From NCBI RefSeq assembly GCF_029428675.1, contig NZ_JAJNEL010000001.1, forward strand, positions 4,650,001-4,714,000: 64,000 nucleotides of DNA. The letters are read 5' to 3'. How positions within the stretch are numbered: position 1 is the first letter of the stretch; the number at the start of each line of letters is the position of its first letter. A model generated the notes under the pieces. That model ran no database searches. It was not told the DNA's origin and was given only the letters and a program-made list of their open reading frames with translations. The translations under genes were made by a program, and so were the position numbers. This document shows positions 10,761 through 20,250 of this stretch, piece after piece. The stretch is from Streptomyces sp. JH14. GTDB lineage: Bacteria > Actinomycetota > Actinomycetes > Streptomycetales > Streptomycetaceae.

Positions 10761-10806
10761 CGGAGAAGGGCCCTGGAGCACTCGAGTGCTCCAGGGCCCT
10801 TCTCCG
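10761..10806. terminator. Bidirectional terminator, perfect 46-bp palindrome
   Basis: Arms 10761-10783 and 10784-10806 are exact reverse complements with no spacer, centred on a CTCGAG. It separates the convergent DUF4245 and nitroreductase-family genes. Confidence 0.8.
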
Positions 10807-10820
10807 TGTGACCGGAAGGA

Positions 10821-11411
10821 TCAGACGGTCGTGATGACCTCGTCGTAGGCGAGACGCGGCGAACGCGGGAACCAGGCGTCCTCGCCCGGCTTGCCGATGT
10901 TGACGACCATCAGCACGCTGTGGTCGCCGTCGAGGAACTCCTTCTCGATGCCTGCGGCGTCGAAGCCGGTCATCGGGCCGGCGGCCAGGCCGGCGGCGCG
11001 GACGCCGATGATGAAGTACGCGGCCTGCAGGGCAGCGTTCAGGGCGGCGTTCGACTCGCGGACCGGGCGCTCGGAGAAGAACGCGTCCTTGGCCTGCGGG
11101 AAGTGCGGGAACAGGACCGGGAGCTCCTCGTGGAACTCGTTGTCGGCGGCCAGGATCGCGACCAGCGGGGCGGTGGAGGTCTTCGGCTGGTTGCCCTCGG
11201 CCATGTGGCTCACGAGGCGCGCGCGGGCGTCGTCGGAGCGGACCAGCACGATGCGCAGCGGCGACTGGTTGAAGGCGGTCGGGCCGTACTTGACCAGGTC
11301 GTAGATCGCCTGGATCTGCTCCTCGGTGACCGGCTCGTCGGTGAACGTGTTGGCGGTGCGAGCCTCACGGAAGAGGAGGTCCTGGGCGGCGGCGTCAAGA
11401 GCGAGGGACAT
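10821..11411 (-). CDS. Malonic semialdehyde reductase-like nitroreductase
   Basis: A 196-residue flavoprotein of the nitroreductase superfamily, closest in my reading to RutE/malonic semialdehyde reductase. Supporting motifs are LFREARTANTFTDEPVTEEQ, YGPTAFNQSPLRIVLVRS (FMN phosphate/isoalloxazine contact), AALQAAYFIIGVRAAGLAAG and MTGFDAAGIEKEFL. It should use NAD(P)H and FMN to reduce an aldehyde or similar small substrate. No other rut genes are nearby, so pyrimidine catabolism is not implied. GAAGGT lies about 10 nt upstream of the ATG. Confidence 0.85.
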   Translation of the reverse strand: MSLALDAAAQDLLFREARTANTFTDEPVTEEQIQAIYDLVKYGPTAFNQSPLRIVLVRSDDARARLVSHMAEGNQPKTSTAPLVAILAADNEFHEELPVLFPHFPQAKDAFFSERPVRESNAALNAALQAAYFIIGVRAAGLAAGPMTGFDAAGIEKEFLDGDHSVLMVVNIGKPGEDAWFPRSPRLAYDEVITTV

Positions 11412-11668
11412 CTTGCGGATTACCTTCCGAACGAAATGCGGATCAAGCGATACGGCGACCGTAACCGAGAGGTAGGTTAACTTTCAACTAAAACCGGACC
11501 GGAGTGATCCACTCCACAGGTGTGTGCAGATGCCGTGACCGGCCGCGCCGACCACGGACGAGCGCGTCAACGGCCGCGCGTGCAGGATTCATTCCGGACC
11601 GGGCCGGTTCGCGGGGCCCCAAGAGCCCCGGACCCGAGGTCAGCCGGCGCCCGGTTCGTCCTCCGAGG

Positions 11669-11917
11669 TCAGCCGGCGTCGCCCGGCTCGTCCTTCCCGG
11701 GCTGTGCAAGGGCCTCGTTCAGGCGGGCCCGGGCGCCCTCCAGCCAGTGCCTGCAGATCTTGGCCAGTTCCTCGCCCCGCTCCCACAGCGCGAGCGACTC
11801 CTCCAGCGTCGTGCCGCCCGCCTCCAGGCGCCGTACAACCTCGATCAGCTCGTCGCGCGCCTGCTCGTATCCGAGCGTGTCCGTGGCGGCAGCTGCCGTT
11901 GTCGCGTCGTCCGTCAT
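11669..11917 (-). CDS. xseB: Exodeoxyribonuclease VII small subunit
   Basis: An 82-residue XseB with the conserved core LGYEQARDELIEVVRRLEAG, GTTLEESLALWERGEEL and CRHWLEGARARLNEA. It forms exonuclease VII with XseA, degrading single-stranded DNA in both directions. The ATG at 11917 is preferred to one at 11926 because TAAGGT lies 7 nt upstream, giving a leaderless message and the usual start. It follows xseA by 107 bp on the same strand. Confidence 0.93.
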   Translation of the reverse strand: MTDDATTAAAATDTLGYEQARDELIEVVRRLEAGGTTLEESLALWERGEELAKICRHWLEGARARLNEALAQPGKDEPGDAG

Positions 11918-11930
11918 GTGATCCACCTTA
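11915..11930 (-). promoter_or_regulatory. Leaderless promoter of xseB
   Basis: TAAGGT at 11930-11925, 7 nt, then the ATG at 11917. Confidence 0.45.
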
Positions 11931-12024
11931 TGTGTGGGCTACGACAGCCAGGTCCGGACAGGTTCCGAGCCGCAGAGAAGAAGCCGGGGAGGGGCGGAGA
12001 GGGCACCGGCAGCAGGCGCAGGGG

Positions 12025-13236
12025 TCACTCGGCCACCCGCACGGTGAACTCTCCCTCCGACACCCGCGCCCGCAGCTCGTCGCCCGGCGCCCCGGCCTCC
12101 GCGGGGGAGCGCACCACATGTCCGTCCGGACGCTGCAGCACCGCGTACCCCCGTTCCAGCGTCGCCGCGGGCGAGAGCGCGACCACCCGCGCCCGGGTGT
12201 GGGCGAGCTCCGAATCCGCCCGGTCCAGCAGATGCCCCAGCACCCGGCGGCTGCGCCCGGTCAGTGCGTCGACCTCCGCCGCGCGCTCGTCCACCATCCG
12301 CTCCGGCTGCTGCATGGAGGGCCGGCCCAGGGTGTGCGCCAGCCCCCGCTCCTCCCGGTCGAGCAGACCCCGTACGGTCCGCAGAGCACGGTCCCGCAGC
12401 TGCTGCACGCGGTCCAGCTCCTCGCCGACGTCCGGCACGACCTTCTTCGCCGCGTCCGTGGGCGTGGACGCCCGCAGATCCGCGACCAGGTCGAGCAGCG
12501 GGGAGTCCGGCTCGTGCCCGATCGCCGACACCACCGGCGTACGGCACTCGGCCACCGTACGGATCAGCTGCTCGTCCGAGAACGGCAACAGGTCCTCCAC
12601 GCTGCCGCCGCCGCGCGCCACGATGATCACGTCGACCTCGGGCAGGTCGTCCAGCTCCTTCACCGCCTGGACCACCTGGTTCACCGCGTGCACGCCCTGC
12701 ACCGCCGTGTTCCGCACCTCGAACCGGACGGCGGGCCAGCGCCGCCGTGCGTTCTCCAGAACGTCCCGCTCGGCCGCCGACGCACGCCCGCAGACCAGGC
12801 CGATCAGCTGCGGCAGGAACGGCAGCGGCTTCTTCCGGTCCAGGGCGAAGAGCCCCTCCGCCGCCAGGGACTTCTTCAGCTGTTCCAGCCGGACCAGCAG
12901 CTCCCCGATGCCGACCGGCCGTATCTCCGTGGCCCGCAGGGACAACTGGCCCCGGGGCGCGTACCACTCGGGCTTGGCGAGGACGACGACGCGGGCGCCC
13001 TCCGTCACCACATCCGCGATCCGGTCGAAGACCTGCCGGAAGCAGGTCACGCTCACCGAGATGTCGTGCGACGGGTCGCGCAGCGTCAGGAACACCACGC
13101 CGGCACCCGGGCGCCGCGACAGCTGGGTGATCTGCCCCTCGACCCAGACGGCCCCGAGCCGGTCGATCCATCCGCCGATGAGCCGTGACACCTCACCGAC
13201 GGGCAGCGGAGCTTCCGCGGAGGTATTGAGAGCCAT
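12025..13236 (-). CDS. xseA: Exodeoxyribonuclease VII large subunit
   Basis: A 403-residue XseA. The N-terminal OB fold (PLPVGEVSRLIGGWIDRLG, VWVEGQITQLSRRPG) is followed by the catalytic domain with RGGGSVEDLLPF, SAIGHEPDSPLLDLVADLRA and STPTDAAKKVVPD, then a coiled-coil region and the C-terminal LERGYAVLQ segment. With XseB it digests single-stranded DNA. The ATG at 13236 gives the usual N-terminus and lies 7 nt after TACGCT, so it is probably leaderless; a longer frame from 13266 is less likely. Confidence 0.95.
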   Translation of the reverse strand: MALNTSAEAPLPVGEVSRLIGGWIDRLGAVWVEGQITQLSRRPGAGVVFLTLRDPSHDISVSVTCFRQVFDRIADVVTEGARVVVLAKPEWYAPRGQLSLRATEIRPVGIGELLVRLEQLKKSLAAEGLFALDRKKPLPFLPQLIGLVCGRASAAERDVLENARRRWPAVRFEVRNTAVQGVHAVNQVVQAVKELDDLPEVDVIIVARGGGSVEDLLPFSDEQLIRTVAECRTPVVSAIGHEPDSPLLDLVADLRASTPTDAAKKVVPDVGEELDRVQQLRDRALRTVRGLLDREERGLAHTLGRPSMQQPERMVDERAAEVDALTGRSRRVLGHLLDRADSELAHTRARVVALSPAATLERGYAVLQRPDGHVVRSPAEAGAPGDELRARVSEGEFTVRVAE

Positions 13237-13249
13237 GCGAGCGAGCGTA
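13234..13249 (-). promoter_or_regulatory. Leaderless promoter of xseA
   Basis: TACGCT at 13249-13244, 7 nt, then the ATG at 13236. Confidence 0.5.
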
Positions 13250-13302
13250 TCGGCCCCCACCGACAACGAGGAGGCTCCGCACCGCCGGGTGCCCTCCGCC
13301 GC

Positions 13303-14661
13303 TCACCGGTGCTGTGCAGGGGGGTGCCGCCCCCACTGGAACGCCAGCACCACCAGCCCCACCCCGAGCCAGCAGACCCCCACCACCTGCGCACTGGCCG
13401 TCGCCGCGAGGATCACCGCGACCAGCACTCCCGCACCCACCACGGGCACCAGCACATGCCGCCACCAGCTGGGCGGCCCGTTCATCCGGCGCACGGCGAA
13501 CCAGCCGATCACCGACGCGTGCAGCAGCACGAACGCCGTCAGCGCGCCGATGTCGACCACGGACACCAGATGGTCGAGGCCGTCGTCGCGGCGGGCCGCC
13601 CACACCGCCGCCACCAGCGTCACGGCCGCCGCGATCAGGATCGCCGTCCGCGGCACCCCGGACCGCGGGTCGACCCGGGCCAGCAGCGAGGGCAGCCGCT
13701 GCTCCCTGGCCATCGCGAAGAGCAGCCTCCCCGCGGCCGCCTGCCCGGCCAGCGCCGCGAACGCCGCCCCGATCGCCTTGCTGAGCGCCACCAGGTCGTG
13801 CAGCCACGTGCCGACCGCGGAGTCGACCGTGTCGTAGAACGCCGACCCCTGCCTGGCCGGCTCGGCGGCCAGCTCCGCCGACGTCATCGGCTCCAGCAGC
13901 GCCGCCAGATAGCCCTGCGCCACGAACAGCACCCCCGCGAGGACCAGACAGAACAGCACGGCCCGCGCGACCTTCTCCGAGCCGCCGGTGACCTCCTCCG
14001 CGAACGAGGCGATGGCGTCGAACCCCAGATACGAGAGCACGGCCACCGACACCGCGCCGAGCACCGCTTCGAGCGAGAAGCCGAAGTCACCGGTGAACGG
14101 CGTCCACCAGCCGCGCTGCGCCCCGTCCCGCACGAGAACGACCACGGCCGACACCAGGAACACCGCCAGCACCACGATCTCCATGGCGAGCACCGCGAAG
14201 CCGACCCGGGCGGCGGCCCGTACCCCCCAGAGGTTGAGCAGCGTCGTCACGAGCACCGCGAGCGCCGTCCACACCCATCGTGAGATCTCCGGGACCAGCG
14301 CGTTCAGCGCGATCCCGGAGAAGAGATAGGCGACCGCCGGGATCAGCAGATAGTCGAGCATCGCCATCCATCCGGCGACGAACCCGGGCCCTTCCCCGAG
14401 CCCCTTGCGCGCATACGCGAAGACCGAACCCGCCTGTGGGGCGACGCGCACCATCTGGGCGTAACTGAACGCGGTGAAGGCCATGACGACGGTCGCCGCG
14501 ACATACACGAGCGCGACCGCGCCGTCCGATTTCGCGTCGAGCGTGCCGAAGACGCCGACGGGCGCCATGGGGGCGATGAACAGCAGCCCGTAGACGACGA
14601 GGTCCCGGAACCCGAGCGTGCGCCGCAATGTCGCCCGGCCCGTCGTACCGCCGTCGGCCAT
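13303..14661 (-). CDS. APC-family amino acid permease
   Basis: A 452-residue integral membrane protein with about 12 hydrophobic helices. The APC signature is clear in helix 1 (GLLFIAPMAPVGVFGTLDA) and the conserved block GVDVI-like AQAGSVFAYARKGLGEGPGF, plus YLGFDAIASFAEEVTGGSEK in helix 6. It should import an amino acid or amine by proton coupling; the substrate cannot be told. GGAGG lies about 5 nt before the ATG. It is divergent from ispH across 144 bp that hold a GTAC-rich repeat stretch. Confidence 0.88.
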   Translation of the reverse strand: MADGGTTGRATLRRTLGFRDLVVYGLLFIAPMAPVGVFGTLDAKSDGAVALVYVAATVVMAFTAFSYAQMVRVAPQAGSVFAYARKGLGEGPGFVAGWMAMLDYLLIPAVAYLFSGIALNALVPEISRWVWTALAVLVTTLLNLWGVRAAARVGFAVLAMEIVVLAVFLVSAVVVLVRDGAQRGWWTPFTGDFGFSLEAVLGAVSVAVLSYLGFDAIASFAEEVTGGSEKVARAVLFCLVLAGVLFVAQGYLAALLEPMTSAELAAEPARQGSAFYDTVDSAVGTWLHDLVALSKAIGAAFAALAGQAAAGRLLFAMAREQRLPSLLARVDPRSGVPRTAILIAAAVTLVAAVWAARRDDGLDHLVSVVDIGALTAFVLLHASVIGWFAVRRMNGPPSWWRHVLVPVVGAGVLVAVILAATASAQVVGVCWLGVGLVVLAFQWGRHPPAQHR

Positions 14662-14790
14662 CGCCCCTCCGTCGCTCGCATGGACACGGTCGCGTACGTG
14701 GCATACGTGACGTACGGGGCGTACACGTGGCGGACGTCGCGTACGGATCAGTCTGTCGACCCGGCCGAAGCCTCGCCTGTTCGGTACGGC

Positions 14791-14808
14791 CTTACGATGG
14801 GACGCATG
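14791..14808 (+). promoter_or_regulatory. Leaderless promoter of ispH
   Basis: TACGAT at 14793-14798, 7 nt, then the ATG at 14806. No ribosome binding site is present. Confidence 0.55.
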
Positions 14809-15822
14809 ACTGCTTCGTCCAGCCCGTCACCCGCCGCCGCCCCGAGCGAGGGCGCCACGCGCCGTGTCCTGCTCGCCGCGCCCCGTGGTTACTGCGCGGG
14901 CGTGGACCGTGCCGTGATCGCCGTCGAGAAGGCCCTGGAGCAGTACGGGGCCCCGATCTACGTCCGCCACGAGATCGTGCACAACAAGTACGTCGTGCAG
15001 ACCCTGGAGAAGAAGGGCGCGATCTTCGTCGACGTCACCGCGGAGGTCCCCGAGGGCTCCATCGTGATGTTCTCCGCGCACGGCGTCGCGCCGACCGTCC
15101 ACGCCGAGGCCGCCGAGCGCAAGCTCGCCACGATCGACGCGACCTGCCCGCTGGTGACCAAGGTCCACAAGGAAGCCGTGCGGTTCGCCAAGGAGGACTA
15201 CGACATCCTCCTGATCGGTCACGAGGGCCACGAGGAAGTCATCGGTACGAGCGGCGAGGCGCCCGACCACATCACGCTGGTCGACGGCCCCGAAGACGTC
15301 GCCCATGTCTCCGTGCGCGACGAGTCGAAGGTCGTCTGGCTGTCGCAGACCACGCTCTCGGTCGACGAGACGATGGAGACGGTGGACGCGCTGAAGGAGA
15401 AGTTCCCTCAGCTGGTCTCGCCGCCCAGCGACGACATCTGCTACGCCACGCAGAACCGCCAGATCGCGGTGAAGAAGCTGGCCGAGGACGCCGAGCTGGT
15501 CATCGTCGTCGGCTCCAAGAACTCCTCGAACTCCATCCGCATGGTCGAAGTCGCCCTGGACGCGGGCGCCCCCGCGGCGCACCTGGTGGACTTCGCGAGC
15601 GAGATCGACGAGGCCTGGCTGGAGGGTGTCACCACGGTCGGCCTCACCTCCGGTGCCTCGGTGCCCGACGTGCTCGTGGACGGCGTGCTGGAGTGGCTGG
15701 CCGAGCGTGGTTACGGCGACGTGGAGACGGTGAAGACGGCCGACGAGTCGATCACCTTCTCGCTGCCCAAGGAGCTCCGCCGTGACCTGCGCGCGGAGGC
15801 GGCAGCGCTCGCCGCGGAGTAA
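14806..15822 (+). CDS. ispH: 4-hydroxy-3-methylbut-2-enyl diphosphate reductase
   Basis: A 338-residue IspH (LytB), last enzyme of the MEP pathway, making isopentenyl and dimethylallyl diphosphate from HMBPP. The three cluster cysteines are in APRGYCAGVDRA (Cys30), DATCPLVTKVHKE and DDICYATQNRQ; the substrate loop SKNSSNSIRMVEVA and the TSGASVPD motif are intact. The ATG at 14806 was chosen because the TACGAT -10 lies 7 nt upstream and the protein then starts like other Streptomyces IspH. It is followed by ppgK with its own promoter. Confidence 0.96.
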   Translation: MTASSSPSPAAAPSEGATRRVLLAAPRGYCAGVDRAVIAVEKALEQYGAPIYVRHEIVHNKYVVQTLEKKGAIFVDVTAEVPEGSIVMFSAHGVAPTVHAEAAERKLATIDATCPLVTKVHKEAVRFAKEDYDILLIGHEGHEEVIGTSGEAPDHITLVDGPEDVAHVSVRDESKVVWLSQTTLSVDETMETVDALKEKFPQLVSPPSDDICYATQNRQIAVKKLAEDAELVIVVGSKNSSNSIRMVEVALDAGAPAAHLVDFASEIDEAWLEGVTTVGLTSGASVPDVLVDGVLEWLAERGYGDVETVKTADESITFSLPKELRRDLRAEAAALAAE

Positions 15823-15911
15823 CGCGTTTCCGTACGCTCCGGAGCGAGTTCCGCTCGCTCCGGGGTGACCGGTGCACGCTCCAGGAAGAGGAGCGGGGCG
15901 CGGCGCCAGCC

Positions 15912-15929
15912 CGTACCGTGGATCGCATG
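15912..15929 (+). promoter_or_regulatory. Leaderless promoter of ppgK
   Basis: TACCGT at 15914-15919, 7 nt, then the ATG at 15927. Same geometry as ispH. Confidence 0.5.
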
Positions 15930-16664
15930 CAGATCTTCGGCGTGGACATCGGCGGATCCGGGATCAAGGGTGCTCCCGTGGACCTGGACCGCGGAGACCT
16001 GGCGCAGGAGCGCCACAAAGTACTGACACCGCAGCCGGCCACGCCCAAGGACGTGGCCGACTCCGTGGCCGACGTCGTCGGTCATTTCGACTGGTCGGGC
16101 CCGATCGGCGTCACCTTCCCGGGTGTCGTCACCGGTGGCGTCACCCGCACCGCGGCCAATGTCGACAAGGGCTGGATCGACCAGGACGCCCGGAGGCTGC
16201 TCGGCGAACGGCTGGGTCTTCCGGTGACCGTCCTCAACGACGCCGACGCGGCGGGAATCGCCGAGATGAGGTTCGGCGCGGGGCGCGACCGCAAGGGGAC
16301 CGTGATCGTACTGACGCTCGGTACGGGGATCGGCAGCGCGGTCTTCATCGACGGGCAGCTCCTGCCCAACACGGAGCTCGGGCATCTGGAGCTCGGCGGC
16401 CACGAAGCGGAGAAGCACGCCTCCACGAAGGTCAAGGAGGACGAGGACCTGAGCTGGCACCACTGGGCGCACCGGGTGCAGAAGTATCTGGTCCATCTGG
16501 AGATGCTGTTCTCGCCCGAGCTGTTCATCATCGGCGGCGGAGTGAGCCGCAAGGCCGACAAGTTCCTGCCGCTGATCGAGCACGTACGGGCCGAGATGGT
16601 GCCCGCGGAGCTGCAGAACAACGCGGGCATCGTGGGTGCGGCCATGGCGGCGGCAGGCCGATAA
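15927..16664 (+). CDS. ppgK: Polyphosphate glucokinase
   Basis: A 245-residue ROK-family kinase that phosphorylates glucose with inorganic polyphosphate (and usually ATP). Motifs are FGVDIGGSGIKGA (phosphate 1), LNDADAAGIAEMRFGAG, the polyphosphate-glucokinase loop LTLGTGIGSAVFIDG, and NTELGHLELGG. The ATG at 15927 is chosen over a GTG at 15918 because of the leaderless -10 box. It ends 24 bp before the convergent DUF6542 gene; no hairpin is seen between them. Confidence 0.94.
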   Translation: MQIFGVDIGGSGIKGAPVDLDRGDLAQERHKVLTPQPATPKDVADSVADVVGHFDWSGPIGVTFPGVVTGGVTRTAANVDKGWIDQDARRLLGERLGLPVTVLNDADAAGIAEMRFGAGRDRKGTVIVLTLGTGIGSAVFIDGQLLPNTELGHLELGGHEAEKHASTKVKEDEDLSWHHWAHRVQKYLVHLEMLFSPELFIIGGGVSRKADKFLPLIEHVRAEMVPAELQNNAGIVGAAMAAAGR

Positions 16665-16688
16665 CGGTCCCGCCCCCGCCCTCGTGCG

Positions 16689-17306
16689 TCACGCCTGGGG
16701 CCGCTGGGGAGGCCGGGCGGGGGGCTCGGTCCGTGCGGCGCGTGCCGCCTGGGCTGCCAGCAGCCGCCTCCGACGGCGCTGCCGCATCAGCCGGACCTTG
16801 CGCACGCTGGCGATGACCCCCGCGATGAGCGTGCCGCCGTACAGCCAGCCGGCATGGACGGCGAGTGCGGTGACGACCGCCATCGTCTGACCGCCGAAGC
16901 CGCCCGTGCCACCCGCGATGGGAATCACACCGACGGTGAACGCGATCGGCACACTGATCGGCGCCGTCACCAGGTCCGCGGGCCGCACCCAGAGTGCGGT
17001 CAGGGCGCTGACCGGCAGGAACAGCACCCCGTACAGGATCGACGAGCCATCGAACAGCAGCCAGTCGAGGCAGGCCAGCGCGAACATGACGGCGGCGGCG
17101 AACAGTCCCGCACCGATGCCGGTGAGCCGCGGATTGGGCAGCCTGCGCAGGGCGAGCACAGCGGGCGGCACCGGTCGTGTGCGCCCGCCGGGTGTGCGCA
17201 CCACCCGGTAGACGGTGGATGCGTCGTCGAGGGTGCCCTGCGGGGACAGCGGGGTCTGCTGCGACGACTGCCGGTTCTGAGGGGGACGTGTTCTGGGCTG
17301 CTCCAC
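16689..17306 (-). CDS. DUF6542 membrane protein
   Basis: A 205-residue protein with a polar Pro/Gln-rich N-terminus (about residues 1-60) and four or five hydrophobic helices (for example GAGLFAAAVMFALACLDWLLF, ILYGVLFLPVSALTALWV, TMAVVTALAVHAGWLYGG), ending in a basic, Ala/Pro-rich tail. It resembles the actinobacterial DUF6542 family, whose function is unknown and which typically sits beside ychF. The GTG at 17306 was chosen because TACGTT lies exactly 6 nt upstream; a longer frame exists but lacks signals. Confidence 0.75.
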   Translation of the reverse strand: MEQPRTRPPQNRQSSQQTPLSPQGTLDDASTVYRVVRTPGGRTRPVPPAVLALRRLPNPRLTGIGAGLFAAAVMFALACLDWLLFDGSSILYGVLFLPVSALTALWVRPADLVTAPISVPIAFTVGVIPIAGGTGGFGGQTMAVVTALAVHAGWLYGGTLIAGVIASVRKVRLMRQRRRRRLLAAQAARAARTEPPARPPQRPQA

Positions 17307-17318
17307 CGGGACAACGTA
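17304..17318 (-). promoter_or_regulatory. Leaderless promoter of DUF6542 gene
   Basis: TACGTT at 17318-17313, 6 nt, then GTG at 17306. Confidence 0.5.
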
Positions 17319-17501
17319 GGTCGCGGGACGGGACTGGACAGGCGTTGGACACGCCCTTTGAATGACCTTGGCGGTGAGTTCGATGCCACATGGCCGAACA
17401 GGAACCGGGCCGGCCCGCGACAGCACGCGTGACTGCCCGCTTGCCCCCGCCCGTAAACTGGAGAGTCGGATCACCCGTCCTTACTCCAGGAAGTCGCCAA
17501 C

Positions 17502-18590
<1,089 letters not shown>

Positions 18591-18624
18591 CGCAAGCTGG
18601 CTATTTCGTCAGAATGCTGGTCAG

Positions 18625-18654
18625 AGGGGTCGGACTTGGGTGAGTCCGGCCCCT
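18625..18654. terminator. Hairpin terminator between ychF and Uma2 gene
   Basis: A 12-bp stem with one G-U pair (AGGGGTCGGACT at 18625-18636 with 18643-18654) between convergent genes. Confidence 0.7.
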
Positions 18655-18684
18655 ACCGCATTTCCGTACTGACTTGGTGCTGAC

Positions 18685-19266
18685 TCAGCCGCGGCGGGGT
18701 GGAGCGAGCTTCTCCAGGTCGAGGTTGATCTCGAAGGGCACCGGACGGTTGAGCGAGCCCCTGAAGATGCCAACGGGTACATAGGTGGCGGTTGGCTCGT
18801 CAAGTTCGTAGACGTGGACGATGGGTGCTCCGTCCTCGTCCTCGATGCGCCAGTAGTGCGGGATGCCGGCCTCTGCGTATTTGTGAAGCTTTACCGTGCG
18901 GTCCCGGTGTGCGGACTCGGGGGAGACCACCTCGACGGCGAGTCGTACTTCATCCGGTGCGAACCAGGTGCGGTCACCGTCGAAGTCGGCCGTCGTCACC
19001 AGCAGATCCGGCTCGGGCCGATTGCGTTGATCGAGTTTGATGGTCATCTCCCGTCCGACCCTTACGTCGGCCGGTGCCTGCTCCATGAGAGCCACGGTGA
19101 GCATCGTGACGAGATGGCCGTGCCACCACCGCTGCGGGGACATCATGAATACGAGGGCTCCGTCGATCAGCTCGGTGTGGCGCGGTGCTTCCGGGAGGCG
19201 GTCCAGGTCCTCCGCGAACCAGCCTTCCGCGCGGGGCGGGCGCATCCAGTCGGGCAGTGCGGTCAT
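18685..19266 (-). CDS. Uma2-family (DUF820) restriction endonuclease-like protein
   Basis: A 193-residue Uma2 protein. The family layout is seen: HTELIDGALVFMMSP, QRNRPEPDLLVTTADFDGD, the catalytic-type block RLAVEVVSPESAHRDRTVKLHKYAEAGIPHYWRI, and a C-terminal VPFEINLDLEKL. Uma2 proteins have a PD-(D/E)XK fold, are amplified in Streptomyces and cyanobacteria, and have no settled role; mobile or defence functions are suspected. The ATG at 19266 is 6 nt after TACGGT. It marks the start of an accessory patch with degraded neighbours. Confidence 0.88.
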   Translation of the reverse strand: MTALPDWMRPPRAEGWFAEDLDRLPEAPRHTELIDGALVFMMSPQRWWHGHLVTMLTVALMEQAPADVRVGREMTIKLDQRNRPEPDLLVTTADFDGDRTWFAPDEVRLAVEVVSPESAHRDRTVKLHKYAEAGIPHYWRIEDEDGAPIVHVYELDEPTATYVPVGIFRGSLNRPVPFEINLDLEKLAPPRRG

Positions 19267-19278
19267 GGTTCAACCGTA
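19264..19278 (-). promoter_or_regulatory. Leaderless promoter of Uma2 gene
   Basis: TACGGT at 19278-19273, 6 nt, then the ATG at 19266. Confidence 0.5.
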
Positions 19279-19382
19279 GCGACTCAGAGAGGTCCGGGCC
19301 ATGAGGTCGACGACGGCCGAACCGAGAACCGCCCTCGTCACCCACACGCGGGCCGTCTGCCCGCGCCTGCGCTGCACGCTCA

Positions 19383-19620
19383 TCAGGGACTCACCTCGTC
19401 CGAGGACATCGGGAGCGGCGAGTCGGGCGAGTAGTCGACCGGCACGTGGGCGGGCTGGTCGGGGTGGCGCTTCGTGCCCGCGCGGAACCCCCACCGAGGT
19501 GATGCCGCGCTTCCGGCCGGCGAGCTCCTCCAGGAGCCAGGTCTCCTGGCGCGTGAAGTACACACTCTTCGCGTCCCGGCCGTACGCATCCGACCAGGCG
19601 AGCGCTTCGTTCAGCAGGGA
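19383..19620 (-). pseudogene. Possible remnant of an accessory-element gene
   Basis: The minus strand here reads sensibly in one frame (LAWSDAYGRDAKSVYFTRQE, then TWLLEELAGRKRGITSVGVP) but then continues better in the next frame (DQPAHVPVDYSPDSPLPMSS) to a stop at 19383. There is no start codon with signals. I read this as a short degraded or frameshifted gene fragment next to the Uma2 gene. I do not recognise the family. It may also be non-coding. Confidence 0.3.
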
Positions 19621-19645
19621 AGTACTCCGGCGTATCGGTGAAGGA

Positions 19646-20005
19646 ATGACCTACGGCCAGATGGAGGCGAAGACTCGGGAGACAGGGGGCAAGGAGGGAA
19701 CCTTGTCCTCGGCATGGTGGAACAAGGTGGCCATCGGCGAGATGCCCCCTCCGCCCGAGCCGAAGTACATCGCTGGCATCGCCACAGTGCTAGAGCTCCC
19801 CGAGCGACACGTGAGGCAGCTCATCTGCGACCAGTGGTACGGGGTCAGTCTCGTCGGGGAGCGAAACGAGTACATGCGAGCTCTGGTGGACCAGGGCGTG
19901 GACAACCTGGTGTCATGGCTGAGGGGTCGCGTCGCTTCCCCGCGCGAGAATCGTGGGCTGGCGTCGACAAAGGCGGAGGGCACCGGTCTGGCGGCCGTCG
20001 CGTGA
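19646..20005 (+). pseudogene. Helix-turn-helix-like protein, probably N-terminally truncated
   Basis: A 119-residue frame with coding character: MTYGQMEAKTRETGGKEGTL, SSAWWNKVAIGEMPPPPEPK and VLELPERHVRQLICDQWYGV resemble the second half of an XRE/Cro-type helix-turn-helix domain followed by a helical tail. In-frame residues just upstream (FSREVLRRIGEG) fit the first helix, yet no start codon with a ribosome binding site precedes them, so the 5' end seems lost. The ATG at 19646 has GAAGGA only 1 nt away, too close to work well. Function is unknown. Confidence 0.4.
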
Positions 20006-20198
20006 GGTGAGCCCGGCTGCGGTGATGGCCGACCAAGGGTCGCGGTCGGTGCGGCTGCCGCCGCACAGCAGTAGCCAGGGTGGCGGCCACCACGCGCAGT
20101 ACGCGGCGCATGTCGGTATCGGCATGGGGGGGGCTTCCCGATCTCGGAAGCGGTGGGCGACGGCTCACGTCGTTCGCCAAGGGTTCTTCTCGGAATGC

Positions 20199-20231
20199 CA
20201 ATTTATGATTTGTTGTTCAACGATAAATGGT
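20199..20231 (+). promoter_or_regulatory. AT-rich imperfect palindrome upstream of AraC gene
   Basis: Unusually AT-rich stretch with the arms ATTTAT..GTTG and CAAC.ATAAAT around 20201-20228, about 20 nt before the AraC start. It could be the promoter or an operator. No exact consensus match is claimed. Confidence 0.35.
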
Positions 20232-20250
20232 GCTACGAGGAGGTCATGCC

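Noticed and set aside
11488..11709. A 73-codon minus-strand frame downstream of xseB
   Set aside because: Overlaps xseB, basic low-complexity sequence and no ribosome site.
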